A stretch of DNA of 64,000 bases from Microvelia longipes (taxonomy: Eukaryota > Arthropoda > Insecta > Hemiptera > Veliidae): the NCBI GenBank assembly GCA_018340805.1, contig JACMZG010001908.1:19069879-19133878 (forward strand), given 5' to 3'. Below the pieces are notes generated by a model. That model did not search any database and was not told the origin of the DNA. It worked only from the letters and a program-made list of their open reading frames with translations. This document shows, in pieces, positions 1 through 11,824 of this stretch (within the stretch, counting starts at the first letter, position 1; each line of letters starts with the position of its first letter). Made by a program: the position numbers and the translations under genes.

Positions 1-1019
1 AAAGTGTCGTTAATTTTGAAAAAAAAGAAATTTCAAGTTTATTTCTGTTGTCTTAGTCGTGGTGCTTTGTCTTTTTTCTTTGAATCTTTTAAAACATTGT
101 AAAGAGAGGAAAAAGGGGGTTTTCCCTGACGGTAGTTTTATGGGTGAGACTTTTTTACACTCTTACACAGAAAACATCCCTTACCATCAACCTTACTAAA
201 AAAGAAAAAACTTGTAGAATTTAAATAGCCTCTTTAAAAGATTAGTAATGTTTTTAAATTAGTAGGTTAAGTGAAGAACTACCTTTTTTAAACGAAGCCT
301 CAGTGTAATAAATTTTAAAAATTTTACTCACAGTGATAAAATCTTACAATTTCCCCATATACTTTATCTACTTTTTTAACTTAACTGAATTTTAATTTAT
401 TGCATTTCTCCTTCCTCACTTTTTAACAAATTTTTTCTCATTTATGGAACAATTTAAATAATTTTATACAATCATTACAACATAATCATAAAATATAATT
501 TATGTATTAGTTTAATAATTTATAACACCTTTTAATTGCTCTCTTGTGTATTTAACTTCCTTGCTTTAAACAAATTGAATTTATTTTAGTATATACATTT
601 ATAATTTTTTTATAAAATATTTAATTTTGGTTTTATTATTTTTTTCATGCATTAACCTCATTTTATTTTAATGCATGGAATAAAATAATTTGATAAGAAT
701 TTTCTTAAATTATTTTTAAGGACCTAATTTCCGCTTAATATTAAGGTTTTATGTTAATATAAGTGTTTTAACTATTAGTAAATTAATAAAATAAGAGCTG
801 CATATGTAATTATGGTGCTCTATAATCACTTGCTATTTGTAACCTAAATAACGTTTACACATCTCTTGAAAGAATTATATAATAATAATTCTTATATAAA
901 TATATATTTATTCAGAAGTAAAAGGAATTGGACGTCACAATGTTTAATCAAATATCGTCTTCGTCGTATATTAATTGTAATTAATAATTATCGAGTTCTG
1001 TGCAAAAAGTAATAGAACA
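1..1019. other. Unassigned AT-rich DNA
   Basis: No open frame of coding character, RNA gene or recognisable repeat is visible. The stretch is T- and A-rich with short homopolymers. It could hold intron or intergenic DNA. Confidence 0.6.
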
Positions 1020-1039
1020 CTAAACAATGACTGTCAAAT

Positions 1040-1215
1040 AATTCTTAAAAACTTTTATTAAATGAACGTCTGCGAGTTCTTTCATTTCAGAAGTTTGAGA
1101 CGGCGTGTATATATTCGTACGTGGCACGTTAACTGGCGTTAAGATTAACTGATCTTAATGAAACTTAGTATACATATTATATTAATTAGTCTTCAGAGCT
1201 GTTAAGTTTTTGGTT
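1040..1215 (+). repeat. Dispersed repeat family B, copy 1 (diverged)
   Basis: This segment shares an ordered set of words with 3530-3700: GTCAAATAAT, then ACGTCTGYGAGTTCTT, then a TGGCACG word, a TAACTG word, and finally TTCAGAGCTG. Spacing is similar in both, so they look like two old copies of one repeat. No open frame, terminal repeats or duplication were seen, so its class is unknown. The right limit is uncertain because the similarity fades after about 1215. Confidence 0.45.
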
Positions 1216-3510
1216 ATAGGGTTATGGTTAATATGGTGGACTTTTTGGTGGTCTACTTAGTGGACAACATGGTGGAAAAAAACCTTTAAAAGAAAAATTC
1301 GTGTTGCATATCTTTTGAAAGCTCTTGCAGAATAGAAAAAGAATATATTTACATGCATAAAATTATTAAAATAACTGATACTTTTAAAATGACAGACAGA
1401 CACGTGTTATTTTAGTGGACCAATTTTTATTACATTCAGACTTGCAATTCATTCAATTTATTCAAGAGTTTTTAATTAATTAGCAACAATTAAAAGCTCA
1501 ATTAAAAAGTTTATTTTTATTAAAGCCGGCTCTGTAGCTGGATGTACATTATTACACAATAAAAGAATTGCTATGGATAAGAAAATACTTTTCTATTCAA
1601 AACCAAATTAAATTATTTTGGAATTACTATAGTTGTGGGAAGTAAGTGTTAAGCTCAAATAAAAGTTATTTTTTATTATTATTTTAAATACACTAAAAAG
1701 AAAGGAAAAAATCCTGATGGATCCTGAGTATTATTTTATAATTATAAATAAGTAAATAAGAAAGTTAATTCCAAGTTGAAGTAGTTAAAGTCAAAATTTC
1801 GTTATGTTGTTGGAGTGCGACAGTTTCTATCTGATTTTCAAACTAATCAAATCCTTCAACCTCGCAGACTTGGTATAACTTTAATTAAATATCTCTAAGT
1901 TTTAACAAACCCTGGTTTTAATAGGCAGGATTTTGCCTCCCTACCTCTTTGTTTTAACAGACATTGTAATGGTTTTGACTTTCTCAGTATTATTCTAAGA
2001 CGATACTTATTGATATTATAAATTGAGGAGCCGGGTTTAAATAAATTAACTATTATTTATAAAGAAATTGTTTTATTATTTTATTGAAAACAAATTTATT
2101 GAGGATTAAAGCGTGCTTTTGTTTAAATAAGAGGTGAATATAAAATTTACTGAAATAAACTTCATTCTTATTTTAATTATCTAAAATTTAAAGAAGGCTT
2201 TTAGTGAAATTTTCATCAAAAAGCATTTTCACTTTTTAAAGTGAAGGCAGGAGATTAATTATGCTCTATTTGATTCTCTTGTTGCAAATTTAGATGAAGT
2301 TCGGATAAACTTCCTTTACAAATCATATCTCACAAAAAATGCGTTTTGGAAATTTTTAGGTTACATCCAGGGTCAGCGGTAAATAGCACAAGTAAAATTT
2401 TACAATTTTTTTACACCATTAAAGTATAAAAAACTTATGTGGTTTTTCCTGCCGACCCTAGATATATCGTCTGAAGATACTTCATATGAGTATAAAGAAT
2501 ATAAAGTGGGCGCCGTTTTGATTAATTAAGTAGTTGTTCAAGAGCTAAGTTCTCCAGATTGGAGTACTTGAGATTAGGAGTTAGCTGTAATCAAAATAAA
2601 TTTAAAAATGTAATACACTAAGAGGTCGAAGGTAGTGTTCCTAATTCCAGAACCCAATTTAAAAGTAGACATTATATGCATCATAATTCTAATACAAGAA
2701 TGAAGACGAAATGTGACAGAACTATGTTTAAAATAGTAGTCCTAAAGTATATTCTTAACTTCATGTTTTATACTTCTAAAAAAGACATAAAATATTATGA
2801 ATTAAAAGAAGAAAACGAGTGCTTACAAGAATAAGGTTTTACTTAGATCGTATTTAGTTTATTTATATTTGGCTTGAAATAAAATATATTTACATTTAAT
2901 TGGATTCTACCTCTTCCTTTTTTTTGGGAGGCGACCCTTAAAGTCTAATACTTTAAGAAATTCTAATTTATTGTTTCTGTATAATCAATATTCATTAGGT
3001 CTTATAAATTTCACTAATAATTTTGCTTTCACTTGCTACTTAATTTCAAACTATATTTAAATTTAAAATTTATGTTGTTAGTTTTGAACTAGATAGACAT
3101 TTTGTTACTTTTATTATAAATATACAATTTTTATTTTATTTTTAATATATTTTAATATATATTAAAAATAATTTCTTTAATTAAAAAATTTTAATATATT
3201 TTATTTTAAATATAAAATTGTGTATTTGATTTATTATGTATAGTTAATTATATATAGAAATATGAGCTACTTTAAATAAGTACCAGAAACGATGGAAATC
3301 CAATTAAAAGCCAAGATAAAAGATTCGTCGTAAAAGAAATTATTAGCTGAAGGTGGAAGAGATTTTCCATTGAAGTATCAAAGGGGAAAATTATTTATTT
3401 ATAAATCCTAATATTAAAAGGAAAGTCATTCTGATTGATAAAATTTCTTTCTTAGAAACTAAAAGATTTCAATAAAGTCAAAACAAGAGTAATTTGAAAG
3501 TTAATGTCAT
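1216..3510. other. Unassigned AT-rich DNA with one weak inverted repeat
   Basis: No gene is visible. A weak inverted repeat lies at about 2368-2462 (CCAGGGTCAGCGG against CCTGCCGACCCTAG), which could be the ends of a small decayed MITE. The 3120-3200 part is almost pure A+T. Confidence 0.5.
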
Positions 3511-3529
3511 AGAAGTCAAATAATACGAC

Positions 3530-3700
3530 TTATACGATTATTTAACGAACGTCTGTGAGTTCTTCAGTTGACAGCTAATTGGCACGATATTTGTTTGTTA
3601 GTTTGTTTGTATGTCTCGCGATAACTGCCGTAACAATTGAACGATTTTGATCAAATTTGATGTTCATGTATCCTAATTACATTTCAGAGCTGTATAGCTC
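3530..3700 (+). repeat. Dispersed repeat family B, copy 2
   Basis: This is the second copy of the repeat also seen at 1040-1215. It is the better preserved one, with ACGAACGTCTGTGAGTTCTT at about 3545. It continues through a GTTTGTTTG run to CAGAGCTG at about 3686. It stops directly against a family A head, so the two may have been joined by insertion of one next to the other. No coding potential. Confidence 0.5.
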
Positions 3701-3703
3701 TGA

Positions 3704-3870
3704 CACGTATAACTTTTATTTACATAGGAAAAGTTATGTTTGCAAAAAATCCGAAACAGAGATGTCACCAGAATTATCAATTTCAGGTGTTTTTAAGACA
3801 TGCTGAGTAGTTTTTTAAGTTGTCAGTATCTGTGTGTATGTGTTTTATGTTAGCATTTAGCTAGCGTGCA
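3704..3870 (+). repeat. Family A element, head fragment
   Basis: This piece carries the diagnostic head order of family A: AGGAAAAGT, a TGTTTGCAAAAAATCCGAAAC word, GATGTCACCAGAATTATC, TTTCAGGTGTTTTTAAGAC, and CTGTGTGTATGTGT. The body, 5S-like segment and tail are absent. Strand is given in the orientation in which the family's 5S-like segment reads as sense. Confidence 0.7.
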
Positions 3871-4436
3871 CTTTTGCACATTTACAAGGGATTTTACTTA
3901 GTGATGGTTATCTGACCTGCTGTCAATCTATGACCGTACAGCTTAAAAGTCGAGCTGTTGTGAAAAGGGGTATTCTTATGCTATGTCATGAAAAGTAGAT
4001 TACCTGAATTTTCCTAACAAATTACTCTGCAGTGGTGATGCTGTATGCATTTATTTTACCATAGTGCTCTTCCAATCTTCTGCATTCCAGTTATATTGTT
4101 TTAAATCACTGTATTGTATGTGTTGGAAAAAGTGAATTTTAATATATTACTGGAATTTGTACGAGCAAAATCCTGTTTTCTTACAACCTTTTATGAAGGG
4201 TATCATCAAGTAATAGTTATTTACACACCATGAGCGCAAAGAAAGTTTTACAGTACAAAATGTTTTAATTAATTAGAAAACCATGTCGGCTTTAAGGCTA
4301 AATACCGAAGCTAAAAACTTCCTTAACTTCTGAGGCTGTGTTAAAAAAATTAACAAAGCCCGAGGCTTACAACCAATCAATTAAAATTGATGCCTGAGGC
4401 TATTATAGAGTGATGATAATATATTATTCACAAATA
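3871..4436. other. Unassigned DNA with small inverted repeats
   Basis: No gene seen. At about 4275-4405 several short inverted and direct words built on GAGGCT and AAGCC occur (CTGAGGCTGTGTTAA against TTAACAAAGCCCGAGGC), possibly a decayed fold-back element. Confidence 0.4.
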
Positions 4437-4647
4437 TGTTACTTTTACAAAGTTCCAAGCATCTAGCATAAACATTCTGCGAGAACTACGACGTTAACAG
4501 ACACACACATACAGACAGCTAACTTGGTAAGAACCATTTCTTCAGAAGTTCTTATAACACTTTAAATAGAAAATTCAGGTGACATCTCAGTTTCCAATTA
4601 CAGTAAAAACACAATACTTCTCATATAAATGAGGAAAAGTAAAAATA
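4437..4647 (-). repeat. Family A element, head fragment
   Basis: This is a head piece of family A in reverse orientation: GACACACACATACAGACAG, then AACCATTTCTTCAGAAG, GGTGACATCTCAGTTTC, AACACAATACTTCTC, and the terminal ATGAGGAAAAGTAAAAATA. The retained end is the same one kept by most other partial copies. Confidence 0.7.
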
Positions 4648-6188
4648 GTAATTTGTTTCCTTATACAAATTTATCACACGTGGGATTTAACAAATTTGAG
4701 TGCACTGTGTTTAAATATGTGAAATCTACTTAAAATACAACATAGCCAAAATATTTAAAGCTTTATTTTAAAATTATGTTTAATGTGTTTTTATTACTCA
4801 TTTTCTCCTTTTTATAGAGATATATAGGAAGTTAAAATTGAATTAAGACAAAACTTTCAAAGTAAAGTTAGTTTAATTTAATTATTGTTTCTACTTTATT
4901 GTTGTTTTCACTATTGGTTATATTCGCACCTTATCTATTTAAAAAAACTTTAACTTAACTTTGTCACTGTGGGGATTGAGGGTGAAATTTACCTTTAATT
5001 TACCTTTTATTTTAGTGACTTTATTGTTAGTTTTAATTCTTTGGTTTTAGAAAATGATGCTTAGTGAAACTCGTGATGTTTGTTTTGAATTAGATACAAT
5101 ATTAGTAATTAATTATTGATTCGATTAGTGTTTGATATATAATTAGGTATTAATTAGTTTTTGACGTATTTAGTCAACAGTTAGTGTAGAGTGTTGAAAT
5201 GTTTTGAGGGTTCAGGTTACAACATTTTAAATTTAAATTAATAAATATTTTAGTTTATCATAAAATAAAAGCTTTATATATTTATGAAGAATAACTTTTG
5301 AAAGAAAAACGATTTTTTTGGGCACTTCACGTGTGTACAGCCCAATCTGTGGAAAGTAAAATTACCTTCAAAAAAGAATTGGGTTAATAACAATCGATAT
5401 TACAAAGAAAATTACTAGTAATAAAAAAAAACTTTTGCTAGATTTGAAAGTAAGACTTTTCTAAGATACAATTAAATATTTTGTACCTCGAAGCCAAAAA
5501 TCTTTTTTAATTACGTATTAATTTGCTCTAATAATTCAAGTTTTTCAATGAAATAATCAAAAATATGATTATAATTTTTTAGCTCCCTTCCAATGTAGAC
5601 CTTTGCAATTTAGTCAATGACAGAAATAATAATAAAATATTTATATTCAAAATTAATAAAATATTTATACATTTTATTACTAATAAAATTATATTATTTT
5701 ATTACCTTAAACAAGAGGTCAAATTTGAGGAGGCAAGAGGGAAAATAATTTAATTTAAAACTTTTATGACACATTTCAATTTCTCTGAAAAAGGGGAAAT
5801 TGGTATAATGAATAATAAAATAAGAATATTAGACCTAGTTAAAATTTTACCTAGTTTGAATGAAGTGGGACTTTTTCTTGAAAAATTGATGTTTAGTTTT
5901 TTACAACGATCGGTAAACCTACTTGGGGACACACTGTATATGCATATAATTATTGGTCGATTTCCTCTACGACCATTCTCAATGGTGCTAAAGGGTGGGG
6001 AGGTGGTCTTATATCCTAAGATCATAGATCATATATCATCCTTATATCATTAACCCAAGGCTTATATCCTAGTCTTAGATCTTTATGTAGAGCTTTAGTG
6101 CTTGATCATTCAAGGTCATTTTAGAAAGTAATTGCCTCGATTCTAATAATTTTGATTAAAAATCTTAATTATGCATTTTGATAATAGA
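4648..6188. other. Unassigned AT-rich DNA
   Basis: The only long open frames lie on opposite strands over one another at 5750-6053 (91 and 95 codons). Neither resembles a known domain, and mutual overlap on both strands is what chance produces in a stop-poor patch. No repeats or RNA genes were recognised. Confidence 0.55.
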
Positions 6189-7006
6189 TGATTCTTTTTC
6201 TCACCAACTACCGTATATAAGTATAAGAGAAAGTATGGTGTTCACCCTAAAAATTTAAAACCGAGGTTTCGTCATAATTATCCGTTTCAGGCATTTTTAT
6301 GACGTTCTGAGTGGTTTTCATCATGCTGTCTGTGTGTGTGTGTGTTTCTGTCTGTGTTACGCATAATTCCCGCTGTATTTATGCTAGAGAGTTACAATTT
6401 AGCACAAAAATCAGACTATAATTACCCAGTTTGCTGAATAATCAAAAATTCGTTAAAAATCGAACATTTGACCGATCAATTAAAAATAAGACGCAAATGT
6501 ACATCTATAGGTGGTCAATGGATCCACATAGTGTCATTATCATATTGGTCGCCATTTGAAAATATTGACTATTGAAGTTTAATATATAACTTAAAAAATA
6601 AAATATTGTGGTACTATTCTCATCTCACAGGATCACGGGTCTTGAAAGCGTCCGTGAATGCAGTATTTGATGGACTGGCTTTCCATCGTATTACTTCTCT
6701 AAGCTTTAATTAACCTAGCGCTATATCACCCTAGATATTTGGTTACCTAATAATTCTATGATCGATCGTGGCTAGACCGAATTAATACCACTTCAGGCTT
6801 TATAAAATTACAACATTCTGAAGACGAGCAAAGCGCCTCCGTAGTCATAACTAACTAGACTTTGGAAAGCCATTCTATTCTGAGGTCAAGCTTAACGAGA
6901 CCGAAGCAATTCTACCTTAAGCTTCGGACAATCATGACATTCTAAAAACGAGCAAAGCTAGTCCGAAATTATGAGAAAAAGTACCGAGGTACCCTGTACC
7001 TGTTTT
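6189..7006 (+). repeat. Family A element, nearly full length
   Basis: The head starts at about 6189 (TTCTTTTTCTCACC, then AAACCGAGGTTTCGTC and TTATCCGTTTCAGGC) and runs through the TG-rich stretch at 6330-6350 and the ATGCTAGAGAGTTACAATTT word. GACGAGCAAAGCGCCTCC (about 6823) and ACGAGCAAAGCTAGTCC (about 6947) are tail modules. The copy ends with GAGGTACCCTGTACC near 7003. The 5S-like segment is not recognisable, so it is lost or badly eroded. A second, very decayed head-like piece may follow at about 7060-7230. Confidence 0.7.
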
Positions 7007-7572
7007 TTGTTCTTTTGGCGGCGATTCATAATCAAACCAGATTATTATTATTCAAAACCGTAAATATATACGAAAAATTATGAAATTACATAATACTTTC
7101 CGATTCAAGGATTTCGAAACCATTAAGTATTAGAGAATTTTCCATTGTTGCTTATCTATGTGAGTGTAACTGTGCGTGTCTGGTATCATTTTAGCGAAAT
7201 AAAACTTTGCACAATTATCAATCCCCAAGTTAAGAAATATTAATTGTAAAATTGAGTTTTACATGAGCCTATTGTTATAACTTTTTCATCTAATTACTCG
7301 AATAAATATTATTGAGAATTGAAAAATATTCATAAGTAATTGAAAAACATTATTAAGTAATTGAATAAACATTAATAAGTAACAGTTAGGAGAAACATCA
7401 ATATTTAACTGGAAGGTTAAAACCTGGAATAGTTGTCTACATTGAATTTATATTCGTATTGTTCTTAGAAAATATTGAATTTATTTTAATATTTCTTTGT
7501 GGGTGTCTACAATTCTTATTAATCACATTTTGTTTATTTTCGCCAATTCCCTGAGGGGGCATATGGGCTAAT
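7007..7572. other. Unassigned DNA, possible decayed family A head
   Basis: Between 7080 and 7230 words such as CGAAACC, CTATGTGAGTGTAACTGTG and AACTTTGCACAATTATCAATC follow the order of a family A head, but similarity is low. No gene seen. Confidence 0.3.
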
Positions 7573-7578
7573 ATCATA

Positions 7579-7647
<69 letters not shown>
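7573..7647. repeat. (AT)n microsatellite
   Basis: About 75 bases of alternating A and T broken by a few TT or AA steps. A 71-codon open frame read across it on the minus strand is only Tyr-Ile repeats and is not a gene. Confidence 0.9.
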
Positions 7648-7649
<2 letters not shown>

Positions 7650-7920
7650 CACATTCTAATCAAATTATATTCTATACATGCCAGACGATTACCTAACTAA
7701 TAATTGGGAAATTAAATTCCCAAAGGTTGACTTAGTGTGGTTAGATACAAATTTAACGGTATAGCTCCATATGGAGCTAAGTAATAAAAGTAATTATTGG
7801 AAGTGTACCTCTAGGTATATTTTATTAATCAACACCATTTACGGGACAACACTATTCTAGTTTAAATAAATTATACCATTTAATACTACCGAGTTTTGCA
7901 AGGAAAATGCAATGCTGCAC
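7648..7920. other. Unassigned DNA between microsatellite and fold-back element
   Basis: No coding frame. Short imperfect palindromes such as AGCTCCATATGGAGCT (7766-7781) are present. Nothing else recognised. Confidence 0.4.
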
Positions 7921-8221
7921 CTGGGAACTGTTCCATCACTCGACATTCGTCATCACTGATGGCTCAACATAATGTCACGTCCCACTCTGTTTCGTTTAGT
8001 CTAACTGATCAGGGCGCCATCAGAGCCTGAACACTCTGACCTTCAATTAAAATTCCAATGAATATGTGAAGTTAATATTATGTTTGTAAAGTGAATATAA
8101 TTGAAGGTCAGAGTGAGTTCAGGCTTTTTTGGCGCCCTGATAAGCTGAACGCAACAGAGAATAACAATGACATGTCAAGCCATCAATGATGGCAGATATC
8201 GAATAATGAAACAGTTCCCAG
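7921..8221. mobile_element. Fold-back MITE-like element (301 bp palindrome)
   Basis: The two halves are long imperfect inverted repeats. The left begins CTGGGAACTGTTCCATCA and the right ends with CAGTTCCCAG. Inner parts pair through GATCAGGGCGCC / GGCGCCCTGAT and CTCTGACCTTCAATTA / TAATTGAAGGTCAGAG, giving arms of about 125 bases around a 45-base AT-rich loop. The flanks ATGCTGCAC and ATGTTACTT are only partly alike, so a duplication is not established. It has no transposase and would be non-autonomous. One related single arm lies at 45975-46092. It lacks the one-sided extension and CTGANGA motif of the other three fold-backs, so it looks like a separate family. Confidence 0.75.
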
Positions 8222-9030
8222 ATGTTACTTTTTCTAGGTGTCTCTTGCACAATTATGTTGTGTTAAATTAAATTGATTATAGATTTTATTTAGCCTTAAT
8301 TATATTATTTGTTTTCTTAATTTAATTGCCGCATAGTAATTACATTATCGGCTCTAAAATTTCGGAATTAATGTACGTAATTACTCTAATATATTATTAA
8401 TTAATAAATGATTTTATCTTGAAATAATATAAATATTTTTACGTCTGTAATGTTATTGCGTGTTATACAAGATTTTAAATGAATTTTCCTTGCCTTTTTA
8501 AGTTTATATATTAAGTAGTATTTTCCATGAACACCGCGTAGCTTACTTAACTATTATTTGGCGTGTAGAGTTTCACAATTTAGGCCTTTTTCAACAGGCA
8601 GAATGTTTAAATTACATGTCTTTTTATTCATCGCATAAATTACATGTCATTGTGGTTTTTGCTTTTATGACTATTATATTTTGTTTTCATTTTATCAAAA
8701 ATCAAATATTAGCATGTTTTGTAATTTTAATTTTTTTTTTTACATCGGAGAAGAATAGTGTAAACAAATTGTAAACTTCTACTCAAGTCATAACATTATT
8801 TACAATAAGTAATGTTTGTTTGTAAATAAATGTATTTGTTACGTAGAACAGGATTACGCAAAGTGTGGAATGACTTTAGGGGCTCCAGAATAATCAAACT
8901 ATTACAGCAAAATCGGTGTAGAGTTAATTAACGTAATAGGACTGTGCTTTCTGTGATTACTGAATGATTTATTAGGTATAATCCATAAACTAAGAAATTA
9001 TTAATCATGTATTAGTAAAAGGAAATATTA
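8222..9030. other. Unassigned AT-rich DNA
   Basis: No gene, RNA or repeat recognised. Composition is uniformly AT-rich with a T tract at about 8731-8741. Confidence 0.55.
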
Positions 9031-9925
9031 TTTAGCCAATTTTTTTACAAAAAAATAAAAATATGGGGGTTAAAAAAATCTTGAACTTTTCCTTATCTCA
9101 TCAGATTTGCTACGCCCATCATCCCTACTTCGTAATCGCTTCGCTTGTCCTCATGTAGTAAATACATCCCAGTGGTAATCCATCCAGGCACTGACCACGC
9201 TGGATGCTGCTTAACTTTTATTATCCTATAACAATCATGGAAATCCTTGTCCTATTGAAACGAATCTTTGTATACTTATTTATTACATATAGGTATACAC
9301 TTGTACCGATTTTCAACTCAATTAGATTATTTTCCGATTTTTTACAATTTTTAAAAAACGTACTCAAGTCATTTGATAAAAATTGGACTATAATGTAGTG
9401 AAATGTAATGAAAACTGGCACATATCTTATACATCTTACATAGTTTTGTCTTAGACATGGCTACATGTGTGACTTATCTATTTCCGATCGCAATATTTTT
9501 ACGCGTTTTATGATTTACGAAATTTTTGCTTTTGAGTCATTATTGCGGGCTATAATGAAGTCAAAAACAATAGTAGACTAGCACAACTGTACCTATAGAT
9601 TGGTTTTTGTATAAAGTTTAACTCTCTAACATAAATAAATACGCTGGAAGCTACAATGATAACATACAGACAAACACTCACACATACTTAGACAGACAAC
9701 TTTGTGAAAACCATTCAGGAAGCCTAAAAACCTGAAATCAATGGGTACCGCGGAACTTTTTCTCATTACATCGGATTCGCTTCGCTCATCCTCCTTAAAA
9801 ACGCCTGAAACGGAAATTCCGGTTTCATCCTGGTTTTGGATTTTTTTGCAAACACAATACTTTTCCTATATACTTACGGTATAATTGAGAAAAAGTAAAA
9901 AATAAAACTTTTTTTTAGCCAATTT
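9031..9925 (-). mobile_element. Family A element, full copy with target-site duplication
   Basis: This is the best-bounded copy of family A. The 12-mer TTTAGCCAATTT occurs exactly at 9031-9042 and 9914-9925, bracketing an 871-base element. On the minus strand it starts with a T-rich lead and TTTTTACTTTTTCTC and continues with the CCGTAAGTATATAGGAAAAG head and the TG-rich stretch. The body follows (CGGTACAAGTGTATACC), then the 5S-like segment (9165-9215), a GACAAGCGAAGCGATTACG module and a GATAAGGAAAAGTTC end. An extra tail-like module sits inside the head at 9741-9797, suggesting recombination or nested insertion. There is no long open frame, so movement must use enzymes from elsewhere. A duplication of this size fits target-primed retroposition better than most DNA transposons. 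Confidence 0.8.
9165..9215 (-). pseudogene. 5S rRNA-like segment inside family A
   Basis: On the minus strand this reads GTTAAGCAGCATCCAGCG, then TGGTCAGTGCCTGGATGG, then ACCACTGGGA. This matches in order the box A, intermediate element and box C of animal 5S rRNA genes, the RNA polymerase III internal promoter. The rest of 5S rRNA on both sides is missing. It is embedded near the tail of a family A copy, so it is a captured or ancestral promoter segment and not a working rRNA gene. Confidence 0.75.
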
Positions 9926-10814
9926 ATATCGCAATTTATTTTGGTAACCGTACTTTTATATGAAATATGAGTGTCTACTGTTAACGTTTGCATCTTTTTG
10001 CTTCAGAAATTTTCCATTCGTGTTTTCATCATAGACCGCTAAATTTTATTGATTTATGAAAACAATAAAAAATTCGGTTGAGATGGTTTAATCGTCAAGA
10101 TAAACTCATAAAAATACACTAATTTGTCAAGCTTTTGCTATACTCTGATGCAAGTTTGTCGAGCTGCTTTTTATGCTGCCGCTGTTCAAAACGTTAATAC
10201 AAATAAGTTAACGATGAGTGTACATTACGGATTTATTGTGGGGGGGGGGTTAACTGTAGGGGGTTCGCCAAGTATAATTTATCTGAAATTAGGGTCCGCG
10301 GGGCTCTGATGTTTTGGTATCCCCGCTGTAGAACACTTAAATTGATTGCTTCGAATCGAATCTGGCTAGACTAAGTTATAACTTAAAAAACAGTATTTTA
10401 TATTTTCATCATAACTCTTATACTCCTTAAGTGTTCTATATTTGTTTTCTTTTAAATCAGATATAAATACTGGATTTAAAAATAAAGAACTTAAATGTTT
10501 TAATCAACCTAATAAACCTTGGCCTTCAGGTTTTATATGAATTAAAATAGAAAACAAAATAAAGAGATAAATACATATTCTTGGATTAGATTTGACTGGA
10601 AATAATTTTAAGAGAAACAGATGGCACTCATGTTATCTTTATATCGTCTAAGTACCTTATGTCTACCGCGTCTAACCTTATGTTTTCATTTTCTATATCT
10701 TGTATTGAAATTGAAAGTTGTCTTATTTTTGGATATTTTATTTTAAAGTGGTGTATTCTATTTGAAATTGTGAATTGATTAAAACAAGTTGAATTAAACT
10801 TAAAATATGTATAA
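9926..10814. other. Unassigned DNA
   Basis: A 61-codon frame at 10124-10309 and a 74-codon frame at 10628-10852 have no recognisable domain and look like chance. A G run occurs at about 10240-10249. No repeat family recognised. Confidence 0.5.
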
Positions 10815-10991
10815 AATCGGGTACATGGTACCTTAGAACTTTTCCTCATCACATCAGGTTTGCTACGCTCATCCTTCCTACTACGGATTCGCTTCGCTCG
10901 TCCTCAGAATATAAAAAAATACCAAATTTATACTTTAACACGCCTTCAGACTCGCTTGGCTTGTCTAGAGATAGTAAATACATCTCATTCA

Positions 10992-11041
10992 TTCCCTGCG
11001 TTCACCCATCCTGGTAATGACCACGCTCGATGCTGCTTAAC
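10992..11041 (-). pseudogene. 5S rRNA-like segment inside family A
   Basis: The minus strand reads GTTAAGCAGCATCGAGCG, TGGTCATTACCAGGATGGG, TGAACGCAGGGAA, in the order and spacing of the 5S internal promoter, with a few differences. Position inside the host element (between body and tail modules) is the same as at 9165-9215. Confidence 0.72.
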
Positions 11042-11556
11042 TTTTTTATTAAACTAAAACCTTAGATATACTTGTCGTTTTCAAATAAAACTTTTTCTAA
11101 ATATAACTCAATTAGATTATTTCCTATATATTATTAGATTAATTATTATTGATTCCTCAATTAGATATTTTTCATATTTTTAAAAAAAATTGTACTTAAG
11201 TCATTTAATAAAAACTAAACTATTGCTGATAATAAGATTAAACTTATTGTAGTTTTAGGCACATATGATAATCGTATGCATGGCTACATGCAATGCGTCC
11301 CAAATCTCAAATTGATGGCATCATTTTTCCGCGTTTTATGATTATTATAAATTTTGCTGATTCATTATTGCGGGTTCATGACGTCAAATATATTCCGAAT
11401 AGCACAACTACATTTATAGATTGATTTTCGTACCACGTTCCGACCCTCAAGCAGTAATACACTGGGAGCTACGACGATAACAAACACATACATCCACACA
11501 AACACTCACACATACAGACAGACAACTTTGTGAATACCACTCAGGAGTCCTTAAAC

Positions 11557-11740
11557 GGCTGATACGTCTATATGATATAAAACGCCTAATAAGCCTATAT
11601 GATATAAAACACCTGATAAGACTATATGATATAAAACGCCTGATACAACTATATGATATAAAACGCCTGGTACGACTAAATTATAAAACGCCTGATACGC
11701 CTATATGATTATATATGATATAAAACGCCTGATACGGATA
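11557..11740. repeat. 27-bp minisatellite grown from family A sequence
   Basis: About six to seven units of roughly 27 bases, consensus GCCTGATACGACTATATGAT followed by ATAAAAC, with single-base and small indel differences. Ordinary family A copies have a single ACGCCTGAAACGGATAATT at this place, so the array looks like local multiplication of that word after insertion. Confidence 0.8.
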
Positions 11741-11824
11741 ATTATGTTAACATCTCAGTTTTGTATTTTTTTGGAAATCCAAATTTTCATACGTACCTAT
11801 GGTAAATAGGGAAAAGTAAAAATA

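Larger units (their letters stand above)
10815..11824 (-). repeat. Family A element, long copy with internal tandem expansion
   Basis: On the minus strand the order is head (11824 to about 11740), tandem array (11740-11557), TG-rich stretch, body, 5S-like segment (11041-10992), three GAAGCGAGTCC-type modules (about 10960, 10900, 10870) and an end with AAGGTACCATGTACCC at about 10820. The length is about 1 kb because the TTAAAACGCCTGAWACGG part of the head has multiplied into a 27-base minisatellite. No duplication was found at its borders. The small open frames inside it are not genes. Confidence 0.75.

Noticed and set aside
5750..6053. Two open frames of 91 and 95 codons on opposite strands
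   Set aside because: They overlap almost completely, have no recognised domain, and a stop-poor patch gives both by chance.
7437..7652. 71-codon minus-strand frame
   Set aside because: Half of it is Tyr-Ile repeat from the (AT)n tract.
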